DNA of 11,785 nucleotides from DASRDS01 sp035652495 (GCA_035652495.1 DASRDS010000047.1:1-11785), one strand, 5' to 3'; counted from the stretch's first letter, positions 1 to 7,017 are shown. A program made the numbers and translations. The notes: generated from the letters alone by a model not told the origin.

Positions 1-351
1 GGGAATGCGGAGCACCTTTTCGCGCGTCGCTACGGCCTCGTCCAACACGAGGTGCAATAATCCAAGGCGATTGAGCGGCACCGCGATCCCAGACAGCTCG
101 GCCAGCTGCTCGAGATAGCTGGGATATCGATCGCGCGCCGCCATGGCGAATGCGTGTTCTGGCCCGGTCGCCGAACGCTCTCCCATTTCGAGCGACGGAG
201 GCGCCAGAATCCCAGCGGCCGCCGGAAACGCCTCGCCTGCCCGCCGCTCGGCAACCAGCGCGACCGAGAGGCCTCGACCCGCGGCGGCCAAAGCGGCCGC
301 GAGCCCTATGCCGCCGCCCCCAACGACAATGACGTCCGCGGTGTCAGCCAT
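1..351 (-). CDS. FAD-dependent oxidoreductase of the glycine oxidase/DAO family, ThiO-like (N-terminal part only)
   Basis: The frame is open from an ATG (complement of 349-351) to the window edge, giving the first 117 residues of a protein usually about 350-400 long. Near the N-terminus is a dinucleotide-binding fold: a hydrophobic strand (VIVV), GGGGIG at residues 11-16 (GxGxxG), and an acidic residue (E35) ending the second strand, where FAD ribose is bound. It is followed by AAAGILAP (44-51), very like the AAAGMLAP stretch of ThiO-type glycine oxidases and related D-amino-acid oxidases. ThiO oxidises glycine to the imine used in thiazole synthesis for thiamine; a D-amino-acid dehydrogenase or other DAO enzyme is equally possible from this fragment. 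No thiamine genes are visible in the window. There is only a weak GGGG about 10 nt before the start. The gene is divergent from the small membrane protein at 474. Family assignment is firm; exact substrate is inference. Confidence 0.8.
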   Translation of the reverse strand, partial: MADTADVIVVGGGGIGLAAALAAAGRGLSVALVAERRAGEAFPAAAGILAPPSLEMGERSATGPEHAFAMAARDRYPSYLEQLAELSGIAVPLNRLGLLHLVLDEAVATREKVLRIP

Positions 352-473
352 GCTGAACCCCGGCGCCGAAAGGCGACGGGCTCCAGCAACGGGAGACGCA
401 AGTCAACCGACGCTGAAACCCCGGCCGTGGGAATCCCGTATATTGGGAAGACACCGTTTCGGAGCACTGCACC
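352..473. promoter_or_regulatory. Divergent intergenic region with a possible promoter for the gene at 474
   Basis: This 122-nt stretch separates two divergent genes and holds no ORF I would support. Toward the plus-strand gene there is a TATATT hexamer at 439-444 (possible -10) and a GGAG at 461-464, nine nt before the ATG at 474, so a short conventional 5' leader is likely. No good -35 lies 17 nt upstream of the hexamer. Toward the minus-strand gene, the complement of 401-406 reads TTGACT, a good -35 match, but no convincing -10 follows. Seen in sequence; promoter function is inferred. Confidence 0.35.
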
Positions 474-698
474 ATGCTGCGTCCCATCTTCGTTATCGGC
501 CTATTCGCCCTCGCCGGCCTGTTTCTGCTGAAGCTCTTCTTCGGCCTGTTCGGCGGGTTGTTCGTGCTGGCCTTTATGCTGCTGCGCTTCGCGATCACGG
601 TCGCGATCGTCGGCGCGATCGTATATCTGATCATTCGCATCGTGAGTCCCGACACCGCCCGACGCCTGCGCGAGCGGTTCAGCGGGCCGACGCTCTAA
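474..698 (+). CDS. Small two-helix membrane protein, unknown function
   Basis: A 74-residue protein made almost wholly of hydrophobic residues. Residues about 4-37 form one long or paired apolar stretch rich in F, L and G (GLFALAGLFLLKLFFGLFGG), residues 39-57 a second helix rich in I and V, and the tail (58-74) is basic (RRLRERF). This predicts an inner-membrane protein with two, perhaps three, helices and a positively charged cytoplasmic C-terminus. The start is supported by GGAG at 461-464, nine nt upstream. Its last 20 nt overlap the 3' end of the convergent GT2 gene. I do not recognise a family. The coding call rests on start signal, hydrophobic pattern and the otherwise empty slot. Confidence 0.65.
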   Translation: MLRPIFVIGLFALAGLFLLKLFFGLFGGLFVLAFMLLRFAITVAIVGAIVYLIIRIVSPDTARRLRERFSGPTL

Positions 699-1428
699 GC
701 GAACGGGCGACGCTCCCGAAGCGGAAGACCGTCACCGCGTCCGCCCAGGGGCGGACGCGCGTCGCTCGGGATCTGAGATCGTAACGCGCGTCGAGCTGCG
801 CGACCTCAATGCGGCGCGCCGCCGGCGCCGTCTTCAGCAGTAGCTCCACATTCCCCGGCCATCCGTCTCGCTCGACCAGCCGCGCGTCTCCCAGCCGCTT
901 GATCGTGTCGCGTAGGACAGAGATCCGAAAGAGCCGGAAAGTTCCGAACGGATCGCTGACGCCCTCCACGGTTACGAAAGGCTTCAGTAACCATTGCGCC
1001 GCTCGCCGCAGCCGCCGCACCTCGCGCGGCATCTTCGGGTCGATCGGATGCTCGCCCACCACAATGTCGGCTCCGCCCTCGAATCGCTTCACGAGATCTG
1101 GCAGATGCTCCGGCTGATCCGTGAAATCGCCCTGCATCAGGATCATGGCATCCCGCCGCGCGTACCGCGTCCGCTGCGTCGCCCAGCGGCAGAGGGCGTC
1201 GACTGCCGTTCCATAACCCGCGTGCCCGCGCTCTGAGCCACCGAGCACGGTGAGCGGCAGCACTTCCGCGTACGGCTTCAGCACCTCAGCCGTCGCGTCC
1301 GTGCTGCCGTCATCGTAGACGGCCAGCGCGTAGTCGCGCGGGAATTCTTGAAAGACCTTGCGAATCTTCCAGAGGACGAGACCGATGGTCTCCGCCTCGT
1401 TGTAGGCTGGAATGCAGATATAGAGCAT
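679..1428 (-). CDS. Glycosyltransferase family 2 (GT-A fold), DPM1-like
   Basis: A 249-residue inverting glycosyltransferase. It opens with the nucleotide-sugar-binding strand and PAYNEAETI (7-15), then VYDDGSTD (38-44, D39/D40), the usual GT2 uracil-contacting acidic pair. The metal-binding position is the DFTDQPE run (101-107), where many relatives have a DAD-type motif. GVSDPFGTFRLFR (156-168) corresponds to the conserved DPxxGFRLF block of dolichyl- or polyprenyl-phosphate sugar transferases. There is no C-terminal membrane helix, so it is probably cytosolic or peripheral. It follows the GT9 gene with stop and start sharing one base (TAATG, 1426-1430), so the two are almost certainly translationally coupled; no Shine-Dalgarno sequence is visible. 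Likely role: sugar transfer to a lipid carrier or to the glycan built with its neighbours. Substrate unknown. Confidence 0.88.
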   Translation of the reverse strand: MLYICIPAYNEAETIGLVLWKIRKVFQEFPRDYALAVYDDGSTDATAEVLKPYAEVLPLTVLGGSERGHAGYGTAVDALCRWATQRTRYARRDAMILMQGDFTDQPEHLPDLVKRFEGGADIVVGEHPIDPKMPREVRRLRRAAQWLLKPFVTVEGVSDPFGTFRLFRISVLRDTIKRLGDARLVERDGWPGNVELLLKTAPAARRIEVAQLDARYDLRSRATRVRPWADAVTVFRFGSVARSLRASAR

Positions 1429-2396
1429 TAGGTGGAAAGTAACTCGAATGCCGACATGATCGCCTCAGCCGTGATCTCGCCACTGACGATACGGGACGGT
1501 CCCCGCCCTTGCGGGGCGAAGCGTGGCAGTTTCGACGCATTCGGATATACGCCGATGGTCGGCACGCCCAAGGCTCCCGACAGGTGCAACGGGCCAGAGT
1601 CGCACCCGAGATAGACGTCGGCGCTGGCTAACACGGCGGCACCCTCCCGGAGGCTTCCATTGGAGAATTCATCCGAGCACCACCATGTCGCCTCCCACTC
1701 TGGCGTCTGCTGTCGGAACGTCGCGAGTTGTGCCGCGGTACCGTGCCAAACGACGCGCACCCCGCGTGCTGTGAGCATTCGCGCGACTTCGACCCAGATG
1801 GTCCACTCTATCCCAACTGGGGATAATGTCACGAACGGATTAATTGCAGCGACCGGGGATTGTCCGAGTCGCACTTTATAGGCCGATCGCAGCGGTTCGA
1901 GTCCGGCGGGATCTAAATAAGTTGTGAGGCCGACCGGATCGATGCCGAGCGGTACTAGAAGAGATCCCAGATCGGCGACGACGGGACGCTGACGGCTCGC
2001 TGGCGGCAGGACATCGGTCAACAACCCCCGATTAAAGTTGCGGCGTTGCCCTATGCGTTTGGGGACACGGGCCAGCGCGACGGCCGCGGCAACGCGCCAC
2101 TGGGGCGACGCAATGAGCGCGACGTCGAACCCCTGCTGCCGCACCTCGCCGATGGACGCCATAAACGGGCCGATGCTGCCTTTCGGCCGACCGGGGGCGT
2201 CGTCCCAAAAGGGATCGGCGGCGGTGGTCCAGGTCACGTCGGGAAACAGCGGGGCAATATCAGCCGTGTACGCCTTACACCACAGGCCGATGGTCGCATG
2301 CGGGTAGCGTGCCTTGATCGCCGGCGGCAAGGCCGATGCGAACACCAGGTCCCCGAGGTTGTCGAGCGAGACAAGGAGTATTCTTTCCACCGTCAT
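1428..2396 (-). CDS. Glycosyltransferase family 9, heptosyltransferase-like
   Basis: A 322-residue GT-B glycosyltransferase. The N-terminus has a beta strand followed by DNLGD (12-16), matching the xLGD loop of ADP-heptose:LPS heptosyltransferases. The C-terminal half carries the family's best-conserved stretch, CDSGPLHLSGALGVP (265-279) then GVY, which in the family contacts the ADP-heptose donor. Length is normal for GT9 (about 310-360). It would add heptose or a related sugar to LPS core on the cytoplasmic face; the acceptor cannot be told from sequence. The start is the complement of 2394-2396, and the last base is shared with the GT2 start. No Shine-Dalgarno sequence precedes the ATG, but a TAGAAT hexamer (complement of 2405-2410) sits 8 nt before it, which suggests a leaderless message. 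That hexamer lies within the first codons of the opposite-strand GT4. Confidence 0.88.
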   Translation of the reverse strand: MTVERILLVSLDNLGDLVFASALPPAIKARYPHATIGLWCKAYTADIAPLFPDVTWTTAADPFWDDAPGRPKGSIGPFMASIGEVRQQGFDVALIASPQWRVAAAVALARVPKRIGQRRNFNRGLLTDVLPPASRQRPVVADLGSLLVPLGIDPVGLTTYLDPAGLEPLRSAYKVRLGQSPVAAINPFVTLSPVGIEWTIWVEVARMLTARGVRVVWHGTAAQLATFRQQTPEWEATWWCSDEFSNGSLREGAAVLASADVYLGCDSGPLHLSGALGVPTIGVYPNASKLPRFAPQGRGPSRIVSGEITAEAIMSAFELLST

Positions 2397-2410
2397 GCAC
2401 CGTCATTCTA
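2379..2410. promoter_or_regulatory. Candidate overlapping divergent promoters of the GT9 and GT4 genes
   Basis: The two genes start on opposite strands within the single palindrome CATG (2394-2397). On the plus strand TATTCT (2379-2384) ends 10 nt before the ATG at 2395. On the minus strand TAGAAT (complement of 2405-2410) ends 8 nt before the ATG at 2396. Each hexamer is therefore inside the coding sequence of the other gene. A 10-bp imperfect tandem duplication, CACCGTCATG/CACCGTCATT (2388-2397 and 2398-2407), spans the starts. No convincing -35 elements are seen. Hexamers and geometry are seen; promoter activity is inferred. Confidence 0.4.
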
Positions 2411-3504
2411 TCGACCGGCTGACGGTTGTGCACGTCGACGCCGAGCGTGGTTGGCGTGGCGGCCAACGCCAGGCCCTCTGGCTCGCCGGCGCGCTCGAGG
2501 ACTTGGGCGTTCGCTCGGTGCTCGCCGCGCGGGCTGGTGAGCCTCTTGCGGCGCGCGCGCGGGCCATGGGCCTCGAGGTACATCCGTTGCGTCCGTTCGC
2601 CGAGTTCGACCCGTTCGCTGTATTGGCGCTGCGCCGGATCATCAATTCTCACAACGCCCAAATCGTCCACGCCCATAGCGGTCACGCCGTTGGCTTGGCC
2701 GCGCTGGCCACAGTCGGCACGCCGACTCGCCTCGTTGTCACCCGGCGGGTCGATTTCAAGTTGCGCAACAATTCAGGCACGCGCTGGAAGTACTCCCGCG
2801 CGAAAGCGATCATCGCGATCTCGTCAGCCGTGGCCGCGGGGTTGCGTTCGAGTGGAATCGTCGACGAGCGCATCACGGTCATTCCAAGCGGCACGGACCT
2901 GGATCGTCGAGTTACTCCGGCGTCGGCCACCGTTCTCGCTACGCTGGGTGTGCCTGCTGGGTCGCCGTTAGTGGTACAAGTCGCACAATTGGTGGCTCAC
3001 AAGGATCCGTTGACCTTTGTGCGAGCGATAAAGAACGCGCGCAAAGCGGTCCCGAATCTGCGCGCGCTGCTGATCGGCAATGGCTCCTTGTCCGCCGAGG
3101 TTGTCGCGGCCGTGAGGGCAGCGGGGCTGAGAGACGTGCTACAAGTCCCCGGTTATCGACAGGACGCGGATGCGCTAATCGCCGCGGCGGATGTCGTGAC
3201 GCTGAGCTCTCGCGAGGAGGGCCTCGGCACCGTGCTGCTCGACGCCATGGCATTCGGCGGTACGGTCGCGGCGACACGCGCGGGCGGCATCCCTGAAGTC
3301 ATCGAGGATGGCGTCACCGGTCTCTTGGCGCCGGTCGGCGATGGCGCTGCCCTGGGGGCGGCTATCAGCCAGCTGCTGCTTGATCCCGCGCTAGCCAAGA
3401 GACTCAAACTGGCAGCCCGTCAAAAAGTCCGAGAGTTCTCGGTGCAGCGCACCGCTGAACGGACACTCGCCGTTTACGAGGAGGCGTGCCACCAGTCAGA
3501 GTAG
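2395..3504 (+). CDS. Glycosyltransferase family 4 (GT-B fold)
   Basis: A 369-residue retaining glycosyltransferase. The N-terminal acceptor domain begins with a strand and the RGGQ loop (WRGGQRQ, about residues 20-26). Mid-protein there is a HAHSGHA acceptor-side block and AIIAISSAVAAGL, which leads to VIPSGTD at the domain linker. The donor domain ends with SREEGLGTVLLDAMAFGG (about nt 3206-3259), the GT4 EX7E region, in which the second acidic position is D rather than E. The open frame extends upstream to a TTG at 2314, but those codons lie antisense inside the GT9 gene. I chose the ATG at 2395 because conserved sequence begins right after it. AAGGAG at 2373-2378 is 16 nt away, too far for normal use; TATTCT 10 nt upstream suggests leaderless initiation. 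Divergence from GT9/GT2 points to one surface-glycan pathway. Donor and acceptor unknown. Confidence 0.88.
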   Translation: MHRHSIDRLTVVHVDAERGWRGGQRQALWLAGALEDLGVRSVLAARAGEPLAARARAMGLEVHPLRPFAEFDPFAVLALRRIINSHNAQIVHAHSGHAVGLAALATVGTPTRLVVTRRVDFKLRNNSGTRWKYSRAKAIIAISSAVAAGLRSSGIVDERITVIPSGTDLDRRVTPASATVLATLGVPAGSPLVVQVAQLVAHKDPLTFVRAIKNARKAVPNLRALLIGNGSLSAEVVAAVRAAGLRDVLQVPGYRQDADALIAAADVVTLSSREEGLGTVLLDAMAFGGTVAATRAGGIPEVIEDGVTGLLAPVGDGAALGAAISQLLLDPALAKRLKLAARQKVREFSVQRTAERTLAVYEEACHQSE

Positions 3505-3505
3505 T

Positions 3506-5095
3506 ATGGGAAAGCCGTATCTCGGGATGGCGCTCTTTCTCGCAGGCTGCAGCGCCGCGCCTCCCACGCCGAGTCCGAGTCCGTTCGCGTCGGCGACTGT
3601 CGCATCACCGGTTCCGACCGCCGACGAGCTCAAACGCGATCTCACGGTGTTCGCGTCGGATTCGTTTCGTGGACGCGAGACCGGTACGAACGACGAGCGC
3701 CGCGCCGCCGCCTTTCTCGTCTCTCGGCTGACCGCGCTCGGCCTCACCCCCGGCGGCGATAGCGGATATTATCAGCGCGTGCCGCTGGTGCATCCGGCGC
3801 TCAGTGGCGCCACCCGATTCACGGTATCGACGCCCGCGCGCACGACGACGCTCCTGCCAATGATCGACCTCGTGCCGATCCTCGACCTGGGTGGCGGCGA
3901 GCCACCACCAAAGGCCACTGCCGAAGGGCCGCTCGTGTTCGCCGGGTACGGCGTCGAGGACGATTTCACGAAGGTCCCGATCAAAGGACACGTCGTCGTC
4001 GTCGTGAACGGCGCCCCACCACGCACGCGACCCAACGAACGCGCGGCGCTCGAATCCGAATCGGCGATTACCGCGCGTCTCGAGCGACTGATTCCGCTGC
4101 ATCCCTCAGGGATCATCGTATTGCTCACGGGCAGCTCGACGGACGTCGGAGCGCGAATCGGCCGGGAATTGAGCCGTGCGTTGACGCTGGGCGGACCGTC
4201 GCTTGACGTGCTGCCTGATGGCGAGCGTCCGGTCCCGATGATCTTGATCGGCCGTCCCTCGGCTGGCTCACCGCTCTTGCCCGCGGGATGGACGGGCGAT
4301 GGCACGCCGCGTGTGCTTCGCGGCAAACGGTTCACCGGTCATATCGAGCTGCGCCAAGAGCCGGTGATGTCCTACAACGTCGTCGCGATCGTCCCCGGCA
4401 CGGATGCTGCTTTACGTCGTACCTACGTGGCATTCGGCGCTCACTATGATCACCTCGGCATCGTTCCCACCGATCACGGCGACTCGATCGCGGATGGCGC
4501 GGATGATGATGGCTCAGGCTCCGTGGCGTTGCTGGCACTCGCGCGTGCATTCGCCACCTCGCGCGGCGCGCCGCGTCGATCGATCCTGTTCGTCTGGCAC
4601 GTCGGCGAGGAGAAAGGTCTGCTCGGCTCGAGTTATTTCACCGAGCACCCGACCGTCCCGATCGACTCGATCGTGGCGCAGATCAACGCCGACATGATCG
4701 GACGGAATAACCCGGAGTCACTGTACGTCGTCGGCCCGATGGCGGCGCCGCATGGACAGAGCCGCGTCCTCGGCGCGGTCGTGGATTCCGTGAACCGCGC
4801 GCTCGCGCACCCGTTCACGTTCAACCGCGAGTGGGATTCGCCGACGCACCCGGAGCAGATCTACTATCGGTCGGATCACTACAACTATGCCCGAATGGGG
4901 GTACCGATCGTCTTCTTTACGAGCGGCATGCATGCCGATTATCACCGGGTGACGGATACGCCGGCGAAAATCGACTACGACAAGCTCGCGCATGTCGATG
5001 TCCTGATGTTCGACCTTGGCACAGCGCTCGCGAACCGCGCCACGCGGCCCGTCGAGCAGCAATCTCTCGTGACTGCTAAAGATCGCACGAAGTGA
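3506..5095 (+). CDS. Secreted lipoprotein zinc aminopeptidase, peptidase family M28
   Basis: A 529-residue exported metallopeptidase. The N-terminus is a short lipoprotein signal (MALFLAGCS) with lipobox LAGC and lipidated C15, then a Pro/Ser-rich linker (16-37). Residues about 130-290 look like an inserted PA-type domain (GPLVFAGYGV, then the strand HVVVVV). The catalytic domain follows with all M28 metal ligands: H313 (GAHYDH), D333 (DGADDDGSG), catalytic E368 and ligand E369 (GEEKGLLGS), D396 (NADMIG) and H480 (ADYHRVTDT). It should remove N-terminal residues from peptides in the periplasm or at the outer membrane. The start lies one nt after the GT4 stop (TAGTATG). The only good Shine-Dalgarno-like run, GAGGAGG at 3478-3484, is 21 nt away, so reinitiation after GT4 is likely. 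Length is typical for PA-containing M28 proteins. Which substrates it prefers cannot be read from sequence. Confidence 0.92.
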   Translation: MGKPYLGMALFLAGCSAAPPTPSPSPFASATVASPVPTADELKRDLTVFASDSFRGRETGTNDERRAAAFLVSRLTALGLTPGGDSGYYQRVPLVHPALSGATRFTVSTPARTTTLLPMIDLVPILDLGGGEPPPKATAEGPLVFAGYGVEDDFTKVPIKGHVVVVVNGAPPRTRPNERAALESESAITARLERLIPLHPSGIIVLLTGSSTDVGARIGRELSRALTLGGPSLDVLPDGERPVPMILIGRPSAGSPLLPAGWTGDGTPRVLRGKRFTGHIELRQEPVMSYNVVAIVPGTDAALRRTYVAFGAHYDHLGIVPTDHGDSIADGADDDGSGSVALLALARAFATSRGAPRRSILFVWHVGEEKGLLGSSYFTEHPTVPIDSIVAQINADMIGRNNPESLYVVGPMAAPHGQSRVLGAVVDSVNRALAHPFTFNREWDSPTHPEQIYYRSDHYNYARMGVPIVFFTSGMHADYHRVTDTPAKIDYDKLAHVDVLMFDLGTALANRATRPVEQQSLVTAKDRTK

Positions 5096-5132
5096 GTGTG
5101 CGAGTGTATTAACAGATCGACAGGAGAAGCTG

Positions 5133-5864
5133 ATGATCGTGGCGGATGTGAGGCATGCACTCAGACGGGATGATGCGCAGTTGGTTCTTCGCCTGATTGC
5201 GCGAGGCAGCGCGGCGGAATTTGAACGCGCGGAAGGTGTCCTGCGCGACGAAGGCCTCGATGCGCTGCTCGATGACCCGCGGTTGCTTGCGGCGATCATG
5301 GAGTCACGCCAAGGCGCGTGCGCCTCGTATCCACTGTTTGCCTATGTCGTCGTTCGTCACGCCATGCAATCCGTCGGTGAGACAGACCGAGTGCTCGCTG
5401 ACTACGTCGCGTCGATCCTGCTCCACTTTGGCCTACAACAGCGAGCCAATCGCGTCGGCGATGCCGACGACGAGTACTACGACACCGTCGCCGAGTTGCT
5501 CGGCGCGGTCGACGGCCCGAATGCGGAGCGCGCGTTCATGGTGCGCGCGCACTTGGGCAACTATGCCTTGTGGCTCTCGGGGATGTTCCCCGAGTACATC
5601 TCCGGCCGTCATCACCGTCGCGGCGCACCGGATCTCGATTACTTCGAGGAAGTGGGCCGCCGCGGCTACCAACTCGCCGCCGACCACCGGCTCGCCACGG
5701 ACTACGGCCTCGTTCCTCTCTACTCCGCCGCGGCCGAGCGCTTCCCGCTCTTGAGGGTCGCGCTCAACCGCGTCAGTGACCGGACGCTCTTCGCCAACCG
5801 GTACTCGCCAGACCGACTCATGCGCCAGGTCCGGGACGAAGCGCGCTGGAAATTGCTCAGCTAG
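5133..5864 (+). CDS. Conserved-looking hypothetical protein, mostly alpha-helical, soluble
   Basis: A 243-residue protein that I do not recognise. The start is well supported by AGGAGA at 5122-5127, five nt before the ATG, the best Shine-Dalgarno sequence in this half of the window. There is no signal peptide or membrane segment. Composition is helical and acidic-basic mixed, with leucine/alanine repeats at 10-60 and 85-150. A distinctive central block, residues 138-183, runs through RAHLGNYALWLSGMFPEYI, an HHRRG turn (160-164) and DLDYFEEVGRRGYQLAA; the many aromatic, His, Arg and Glu residues look like a conserved core or active site. Two cysteines are not clearly needed (only C63 stands out). 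It lies 37 nt after the M28 gene on the same strand and may share its transcript. Its end is 3 nt from the convergent SPFH gene. Confidence 0.8.
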   Translation: MIVADVRHALRRDDAQLVLRLIARGSAAEFERAEGVLRDEGLDALLDDPRLLAAIMESRQGACASYPLFAYVVVRHAMQSVGETDRVLADYVASILLHFGLQQRANRVGDADDEYYDTVAELLGAVDGPNAERAFMVRAHLGNYALWLSGMFPEYISGRHHRRGAPDLDYFEEVGRRGYQLAADHRLATDYGLVPLYSAAAERFPLLRVALNRVSDRTLFANRYSPDRLMRQVRDEARWKLLS

Positions 5865-5867
5865 CGC

Positions 5868-6758
5868 CTACTGCTTCGGCAGCTGGATCATCGGTATGGC
5901 CGAGCCGCTGACCTGCGGCATCTGGCCATTCCACTTCTTCGCCATTTCGTACTGCACCAAGGTTGGCGTGATGCTCCGAGACAACAGATCGTTTGCTTTG
6001 GCCTGTGCCTCGGCCTCCGCCAGGATAGCCTTGGCATGGCCGGCCGCCTTGATGGAGTCACCACTCGCCTGAAACTGATTCTTCTGCAACTCGTTCTCGG
6101 ATGTCAGCGCCTGCTGCTGCATCACGTTCTTCTGGTTGATGGCCTCGACCACCGCCGGCGGAGCCCGAAGCTCGTTGATCGTGAACTGCTTCACATCGAT
6201 CCCGTACGCTGACAACCGCTGTTCGAGCAACGCCTGCGTGCGCGCGGTCGCCTCGGATTTCTTGGGGCCGATGATGTCCGCGATCTTCTCCTGACCCACG
6301 ACTTCCTGCAACGCCTGGCGGATCGCCTGGCGCACATAGCCGTGCTGAATGGTCTCAACATCGGTGCGGAACGTCGTGTAGAGCGCCGGCACGCGCGCCG
6401 GGTCGAGCTGGAACGACATCGAGACATCGAGCGACAGCGGCTGCCCCTCGATGCTGTTGACGTTGATCTCGTCGTTGTTCGCCGAGCCCTCCACGGACGA
6501 TTTCGTGAGGACGAGCGTCTGCATGTACGTCGGATACTCGACGATCTCCGTGCTGGCCGGATTCCTGAGATGCAGGCCAGCGCCGAGCGCCGTCGGATCG
6601 ACGCCGCCGCCGCTCAAGCGATGAATGACGATGCCGACGTGTCCCGGGCTGATGTACTTCGCGAACATCGGCAGGATAACCAGGACAACCAGGAGCCCAC
6701 CGGCAAGCGCGACCCATCTCCACATCGATTGAATGCGCTCACCGACTGTGCTAGTCAT
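5868..6758 (-). CDS. SPFH/band-7 (prohibitin-like) membrane protein
   Basis: A 296-residue protein. Residues 15-32 form one membrane helix (WVALAGGLLVVLVILPMF), followed by the SPFH domain: a strand-rich part (40-120, including ISPGHVGIVIHR and AGLHLRNP) and a helix-strand part (120-200, ALYTTFR... and GIDVKQFTINELRAP). A long Gln/Ala/Glu helix with AEAEAQAKA (about 200-262) should form the coiled coil used for ring assembly. The C-terminus YEMAKKWNGQMPQVSG is typical of bacterial SPFH proteins. These proteins build large membrane-bound cages or platforms that organise proteins or proteases. The frame continues upstream to 6854, but GGAG (complement of 6766-6769) seven nt before the ATG at 6758 fixes the start. 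It overlaps the preceding zinc-tail gene by 8 nt (ATGACTAG), so the two are probably co-translated partners. No NfeD or FtsH is visible nearby. Confidence 0.9.
   Translation of the reverse strand: MTSTVGERIQSMWRWVALAGGLLVVLVILPMFAKYISPGHVGIVIHRLSGGGVDPTALGAGLHLRNPASTEIVEYPTYMQTLVLTKSSVEGSANNDEINVNSIEGQPLSLDVSMSFQLDPARVPALYTTFRTDVETIQHGYVRQAIRQALQEVVGQEKIADIIGPKKSEATARTQALLEQRLSAYGIDVKQFTINELRAPPAVVEAINQKNVMQQQALTSENELQKNQFQASGDSIKAAGHAKAILAEAEAQAKANDLLSRSITPTLVQYEMAKKWNGQMPQVSGSAIPMIQLPKQ
5871..5882 (+). terminator. Short C(UUCG)G hairpin at a convergent gene junction
   Basis: CTGC-TTCG-GCAG (5871-5882) forms a 4-bp stem closed by a UUCG tetraloop with the stabilising C-G closing pair, six nt after the stop of the 243-residue gene. 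It also lies in the last codons of the opposing SPFH gene. There is no T-tract behind it, so it is at best a weak or Rho-assisted terminator or an RNA 3'-end stabiliser. It may also be chance. Confidence 0.22.
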
Positions 6759-7005
6759 GGACGATCTCCGAGTAGCACTCGGGACACACACGCTCGCCGC
6801 CCGGCAACAGGACCATCTCCGTCTCGGCGTGCGGCCCATGGATCGAGCACACACGGGACGCCGACGCCTCGATGCGGCGGCGATTGCGGGCTTGTCGAAC
6901 GCGGACCCCGAGTGGGGTAAACTGCATGAGCACCAAGTAGAGAAGGGCGCCGATCGTCGCGATCAGCGCGACGAGCAAGACGCCCTCCAGTACGATTGTA
7001 GCCAT
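6751..7005 (-). CDS. Small membrane protein with a C-terminal CxxH/CxxC zinc-binding tail
   Basis: An 84-residue protein with one N-terminal membrane helix (residues 4-28, LEGVLLVALIATIGALLYLVLM), a basic juxtamembrane stretch (VRVRQARNRRR, 34-44) and a cysteine/histidine tail: C53-x2-H56, a nearby H59, then C74-PE-C77-Y. The spacing fits a small zinc-ribbon or rubredoxin-like knuckle on the cytoplasmic side. Its stop codon lies inside the SPFH start (overlap 6751-6758), so a physical partnership with the SPFH protein is likely but inferred. It starts 12 nt after the C26 hydrolase stop. No Shine-Dalgarno sequence is visible; a TAGTAT hexamer (complement of 7015-7020) sits nine nt before the ATG and overlaps the hydrolase stop codon, so a leaderless internal promoter is possible. 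No named family recognised. Confidence 0.8.
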   Translation of the reverse strand: MATIVLEGVLLVALIATIGALLYLVLMQFTPLGVRVRQARNRRRIEASASRVCSIHGPHAETEMVLLPGGERVCPECYSEIVHD

Positions 7006-7017
7006 AATGTACTAATA

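Noticed and set aside
688..716. Direct repeat CGACGCTC on either side of the small membrane protein stop
   Set aside because: Eight bases in GC-rich coding sequence is within chance, and neither copy forms a hairpin or known site.
143..784. Long plus-strand open frame of 213 codons
   Set aside because: It is antisense to the ThiO-like gene and then crosses the small membrane protein and the GT2 3' end in the wrong frame. Its protein is Arg/Pro/Ser/Ala-rich, typical of a GC-rich shadow frame, with no motif.
2314..2394. Upstream TTG start for the GT4 gene
   Set aside because: The 27 extra codons lie antisense within the GT9 N-terminus, show no GT4 features and have no Shine-Dalgarno sequence.
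5197..5754. Second plus-strand frame of 185 codons inside the 243-residue gene
   Set aside because: Ser/Arg/Thr-rich shadow translation without a start signal; the frame from 5133 has a clear Shine-Dalgarno sequence and balanced composition.
6759..6854. Extended N-terminus for the SPFH protein from 6854
   Set aside because: The extra residues are the out-of-frame reading of the zinc-tail gene, and GGAG seven nt before the ATG at 6758 gives a clear start.
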